64,000 nucleotides of DNA from Aldersonia sp. NBC_00410 (lineage in GTDB: Bacteria > Actinomycetota > Actinomycetes > Mycobacteriales > Mycobacteriaceae), in the NCBI RefSeq assembly GCF_026342035.1, contig NZ_JAPENM010000007.1:124001-188000 (forward strand), given 5' to 3'. A program made the translations under genes and the position numbers. Positions within the stretch are counted from its first letter, which is position 1. Every line of letters starts with the position of its first letter. Below the pieces are notes generated by a model that had not been told where the DNA came from, ran no database searches, and worked only from the letters and a program-made list of their open reading frames with translations. Shown here in pieces: positions 46,201 to 52,200 of this stretch.

Positions 46201-49200
46201 CCGACCTGCTGGCGCGGACGCGGGAAACCGATCTGGGTGCGTTCGGGCATGCGGATGTGCCGTTCGAACGGCTCGTCGAGATCATCGACCCGGCGCGTTC
46301 GCAGGCACGCAATCCGCTGTTCCAGGTGATGCTGGCGTTCCAGAATTTCGAGCAGACCCGGTTCGAGATCGCTGGTCTCACGATCGAGGGTGTCGAGAAC
46401 CCGACGGACACAGCCAAGTTCGACCTTCTTGTCACCCTCGGTGCGGATCCCGGCGGCGCCGGGTACGGCGGGACGCTGACCTATGCGACGGATCTGTTCG
46501 ACGAGGCCACCGTGGCCGGGTTCGGGCAGCGCCTGGTCCGGGTGCTCGACGCGGTCACCGCCGACCCGAGCGTGGCCGTCGGCGACGTGGAACTGCTGAC
46601 CCCGGCCGAACGGGCGCTGGTCGTCTCGGACTGGAACGCCACGAATGTGGGTGCGTTCGACGGACTGCTGCTCGACCGGTTCGAGCAGACCGTGGCCGCC
46701 ACGCCGGATGCCGCCGCCGTGGTGTTCGAAGGCGCGGAACTGTCGTATGCCGAGTTCGCTGGGCGGGTGAACCGGCTTGCGCGGCATCTGATCTCGCTGG
46801 GCGTGGGTCCGGAATCGCGGGTTACCGTGGCGATGCGGCGTGGCACGGATTTGTTGACCGCGATCTACGCCATTGTGACGGCGGGTGGTGCCTACGTCCC
46901 GGTCGATCCGGATCATCCGGCCGACCGGATCGCCTATGTGCTCGATTCCGCTGATCCGGTGGCGATTCTGTCGACGACCGGCGACGACGTGGACCTGGGT
47001 GATCGGCCTGCATTGTTCGTCGACTCGCTCGACCTGAGCGGGTACTCGGATGCACGGATCGGCGATGCCGAACGCACGGCGCCGCTGCGTGCGGGTAACA
47101 CGGCGTATGTGATTTACACGTCGGGGTCGACGGGTCGCCCGAAGGGTGTCGCGGTGACGCACGCCGCGATCGTGAACCGCCTGGAGTGGATGCAGTCCGC
47201 CTACCGCTTGAACGAGTCGGATGTGGTGTTGTGGAAGACGCCGGTCACCTTCGATGTGTCGGTGTGGGAGTTGTTCTGGGCCTTCGGTGTGGGCGCGCGT
47301 CTGGTGGTGGCGGCGCCGGATGGCCATCGGGATCCGGTGTATCTGGCGGGGCTGATCGAACGCGAGTCGGTGACGACGCTGCATTTCGTGCCCTCGATGA
47401 TGGCGGCGTTCGTTGGTGCGGTGACCGCGGGGTCGTGCCCGTCGGTGACGCGGGTGTTCGCTTCGGGTGAGGCGTTGACCGGTGATGTGGCGCAGCGGTT
47501 GCGCACGGTGGTCCCGGGGACCGGGTTGCACAACCTGTACGGCCCGACCGAGGCCGCGGTCGATGTGACGTTCCACGAAGTCACCGATGCGGACACCGTC
47601 ACGGTGCCGATCGGTGCGCCAGTGTTCAACACCGAGGTGTTCGTGCTCGATGCGCGGTTGCGGCCGGTGCCGGTCGGGGTGCCGGGTGAGTTGTACCTGG
47701 CCGGTGTGCAGTTGGCCCGCGGCTATCTGGGTCGGGCGGATCTGACGGCGGACCGGTTCGTCACCAACCCATACGGCCAGGCCGGCGAGCGGATGTACCG
47801 CACCGGTGACCTCGTGCGCTGGAGCGGGTCGGGTGAAATCGAGTATCTCGGCCGTACCGATTTCCAGGTGAAGCTGCGTGGTCTGCGGATCGAACTCGGC
47901 GAGATCGAGACGGCACTGCTCACCTTCGACGCCGTCACCCAGTCGGTCGTGGTCGTGCACAACGACGTCATCACCGACCGCCTCGTCGGCTACGTCGTGG
48001 CCGATGCCTCCACCGATGCGGAGCAGCTGCGCCGGTTCGTCGCCGCGCGGGTGCCGTCGTACATGGTGCCCGAGCAGATCATGATCCTGGATTCGTTCCC
48101 GCTGAACCCGTCGGGCAAGCTGGATCGCAAGGCGTTGCCGGCACCGGTGTTCGAGGTCGCGGTGTTCCGTGCCCCGACCACCCCGATCGAGCAGGCCGTC
48201 GCGGGGGTGTTCGCCGAAGCCCTCGGGATCGAGCGGGTCGGTCTGGACGATGACTTCTTCGCCCTCGGCGGCAACAGCCTGTTGGGCATGCAGGTCACCT
48301 CTCGCCTGGGCCAGGTCCTGGATGCGACCATCCCGGTGCGGGTGTTGTTCGAGGCCTCCACCGTGGAACATCTTGCGGTGGCGGTGGAGTCGCACACCGG
48401 GGCGGCGCGGGTCGCGCTGGTGGCGCGGGAGCGCCCGGAGCGGATCCCGTTGTCGTTGGCCCAGACGCGGATGTGGTTCCTCAACCGGATGGATCCGGAG
48501 TCGCCGGCCTACAACATCCCGATGGCGATCCGGTTGTCGGGTGCACTCGACACTGCTGCACTGCGATTGGCGGTCACCGATGTGGTGGCGCGGCACGAGT
48601 CGCTGCGCACCATCTACCCCGAGATCGACGGCGCGCCGGTGCAGTTGGTGTTGCGGGCGGCCGATGCTGGTGTGGATCTGGTGGTCGAGACGGTAACCGC
48701 CGACACCGCCATCGACCGGGTGACCGCTTTGGCGGTGGCCGGTTTCGATGTGACCGAGGCGGTCCCGGCGCGCGTGCACCTGCTCGAGATCTCCGATTCC
48801 CCGGGTGAGTTCATGTTGGTGGTGGTGGTGCATCACGTGTCGTCCGACGGTTCGTCGATGGCGCCGCTGACCCGCGATGTAATGCTGGCCTACGAGTCCC
48901 GGGCTCGGGGTGAGGCGCCGGGCTGGGCGCCGCTGCCGGTGCAGTACGCCGATTACGCCCTGTGGCAGCGCGAGGCACTCGGTGACGAGAACGATCCCGA
49001 ATCGCTCGTCGCACGCCAGATCGACTACTGGACAACACAGTTGACCGGTCTGCCCGAGGAGCTGGACCTGCCGCTGGATCGGCCGCGACCGGCGGTGCAG
49101 TCGTTCCGGGGCGGGCGGGTGCCTATCGCGTTGTCCGCGCAGCTGCACGCGGAGCTCGTCGAAGTGGCGCGCTCCCATGATGCGACGCTGTTCATGGTGA

Positions 49201-52200
49201 TGCATGCCGCGTTGGCGGTGTTGCTGGCCCGCCTGTCGGGGAACGAGGACATTGCGATCGGGACTCCGATCGCGGGTCGCGGTGAGCGCGAGCTCGACGA
49301 CCTGATCGGCATGTTCGTCAACACGCTGGTATTCCGTGCTCAGGTCGTTCCCGTGCTGTCGTTCGCGGAGTTGTTGGCACGGGTGCGCGAGACCGATCTC
49401 GCTGCGTTCGGGAACGCGGATGTGCCGTTCGAGCGGTTGGTGGAGGTGCTCAATCCAGCACGGTCGCAGGCACGACATCCGTTGTTCCAGGTTGGTATGT
49501 CGTTTCAGAACTTGGCGCGGTCCCGGTTCGAGTTGCCGGGGTTGACCGTGTCGGGGCTCGAGGCGGAGATGGGTACGTCCCAGTTCGACCTGCACCTGAT
49601 CATCGGTGACAGTTACGACGAGGACGGCGCCCCGGCCGGTCTCGGCGGTGTGCTGACGTTCGCGACCGACGTATTCGACGAATCGACCGTGGCGGCATTC
49701 GCGCAGCGCTTCGAGCGTCTGCTCGCCTCGATCGTCACCGATTCGACTGCCGCGGTCGGAGATATCGAGATCCTCGACAGCGCCGAGCGGGACCTCGTGT
49801 TGGTCGGGCGCAATGACACGGCGGCGGTATTGCCGGGCGGGTTGGTGTTCGGATCGCTCGAGCGCCATGTGGCGGCATCGCCGAATGCGGTCGCGGTGGT
49901 GTTCGAGGATGAGTCGCTGACTTATGGCGAGTTCGGTGCCCGGGTGAATCGGCTTGCGCGTTGGTTGGTTTCGCAGGGTGTCGGGCCGGAGATCCGCGTT
50001 GCGCTGGCGATGCGCCGCGGCCTGGACTTCATCACCGCGGTGTATGCGGTGGTGACCGCGGGTGGGGTGTACGTGCCGGTCGACCCGGATCAACCCGCCG
50101 AACGCGTGGAATACGTTATGTCTTCGGCTGATCCGGCGCTCGTGCTGGCGACCGGTGGAGATGAATTCGTTTCCGCGGGTCGTCCGGTGGCACGGGTCGA
50201 CACCCTCGACCTGTCGGAGTTCTCGCCCGCGCCGCTGACCGATGCGGATCGGGTGGGACTGCTGTACCCGGACAACACCGCCTATGTCATCTACACCTCG
50301 GGGTCGACGGGCCGGCCGAAGGGTGTGGCGGTCAGCCATCGCGCGATCGTGCACCAGGCGCAGTGGATGGTTCACGAATACGGCATCGGGCCCGAAGATG
50401 TGTATCTGCACAAGGTGCCGACAACGTTCGATCTGTCATTGTGGGCCAACACCGTGCCGTTCACCGCGGGTGCTCGGCTGGTGATCGCGACGCCGGAGGG
50501 GCATCGAGATCCGGCCTACCTGTGCCGAGTGGTGGCCGAACAGGGTGTGACGCTGACCGACTTCGTGCCCTCGATGCTGGCGCTGTTCGCGCGCCAAGCG
50601 CGGCCCGAGCAGTTGGGGACGCTGCGCGATGTGTTCGTCATCGGTGAGGCGCTACCGGTGGAAACGGTGCACGCGTTCGCGGGCGTGTCGACGGCGCGGG
50701 TACACAACCTGTACGGGCCGACCGAAGCGGCGGTGTCGATCACCGCGGTCGAGGTACCCGCCAATGCGGAAGCGATCTCCATCGGTGTGCCGGAATCGAA
50801 TGCGCAGGTGTTCGTGCTCGACGCCCGACTGCGTCCTGTCCCCGACGGTGTCGCCGGTGAGCTCTACCTGGCCGGTGTGCAGTTGGCACGCGGCTACTTC
50901 GGGCGCGCCGACCTGTCCGCGGAGCGGTTCCTCGCCAACCCATACGGGCCGGCGGGTGGGCGCATGTACCGCACCGGCGACCTCGTGCGGTGGACCGCGG
51001 TGCCCGATGGTCGCTCCGCAGGCTCCGCTCCTACCGCCGAACTTGTTTACCTGGGGCGCACCGACTTCCAGGTGAAGTTCCGTGGCCAGCGCATCGAACT
51101 CGGCGAGATCGAGACCGCCCTGCTGGGCCTGGCCGGGGTGGAGCAGTCGGTCGCGATCGTGCGGGCCGACGATCTGGGTGACCGGCTCGTGGCCTACGTC
51201 GTTCCGTCCGCGGGTGTCGAGATCGACCCACAGCAGGTGCGTGCCGAGTTGGGTCGGGTGTTGCCGTCCTACATGGTGCCCGAGTCGATGCTGGTGCTCG
51301 AGGCCCTCCCACTCAACCCGTCGGGCAAGCTGGATCGTAAGGCGTTGCCGGCGCCGGTGTTCGAGGCTGCGGTGTTCCGGATTCCGACAACGCCGACCGA
51401 GCGTTCTATTGCGGCGGCGTTCGAGAGCGTGCTCGGCGTGGTGACCATCGGCGCGGACGACAACTTCTTCGACCTGGGTGGGAACTCGTTGTCCGCGGTG
51501 CGCGTCGTCGCCGCGCTGCGCGAGGCGGGTCTCGACATGCCGCTGCAGTGGCTCTTCTCCGAACCCACCCCTGCGTCGATCGCCCGGCGACTCGGAGGAG
51601 ACGTGGGCGCGGAAGGCATGGGGCTGGGCGTCGTGCTACCGATTCGCACGGGCGGCGACGAAGCGCCGATCTTCTGCGTGCACCCCATCGTCGGGCTCGC
51701 GTGGTGCTACGGCGGCCTGTCCAGACTCGTCGACCGGGACCGCCCGATCTACGGAATTCAGACTCCGGCGTTGTCGGACAAGAAGTTCCGACCCGACACA
51801 CTTCGCGAGCTGGCGCGGCGCTACGTCACCGAGATCCGTGCGATCGCACCGAGCGGGCCCTACCATTTGCTCGGCTGGTCGCTCGGCGGTGTCCTCGCGC
51901 ACGAGATTGCGGTACAGCTACAGCAATCCGGTGAGCATGTGGCCCGCCTCGTCATGATCGACAGTCATGTCCGGGCCGCGGAGACGGGGGCGGTCTCCGC
52001 GCTGTCTGTGCGCGATCTGCTTGGCGGCATGGGCATCGTGCACCACGACGAGATCTTCGACGAGCCCGGTATGGATACCGGAACCTTGGACGCGGCTGCG
52101 GCCGGATTGGCCCGGCAGTACGCCATGGATGTCGAAACCGCGACAGACCTCGTTCGAACGTTGGTCGACAACGCCGTCCGCGACATGGGCCTGCTCGCGG

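Larger units (their letters stand above)
45241..48400 (+). other. NRPS module 12: C12 - A12 (serine, mosaic) - T12
   Basis: C12 (about residues 4279-4730) is the most divergent internal C domain (LAQTRMWFLNRLNPGSAVDN; HHISGDG). A12 (about 4743-5235) has the serine pocket D V W H F S L V D. Its DNA is a patchwork: 46677-46891 matches A11 with one mismatch, and 46914-47200 matches A2 of the other gene with few mismatches. T12 serine is 5280. Confidence 0.88.

Noticed and set aside
6445-50411. Very long reverse-strand open frames inside the NRPS genes (up to about 1500 codons, for example 45900-50411)
   Set aside because: They mirror the high-GC codon bias of the forward genes, recur at each repeated domain, are rich in Arg/His/Pro and show no recognisable domain. 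They are shadows.
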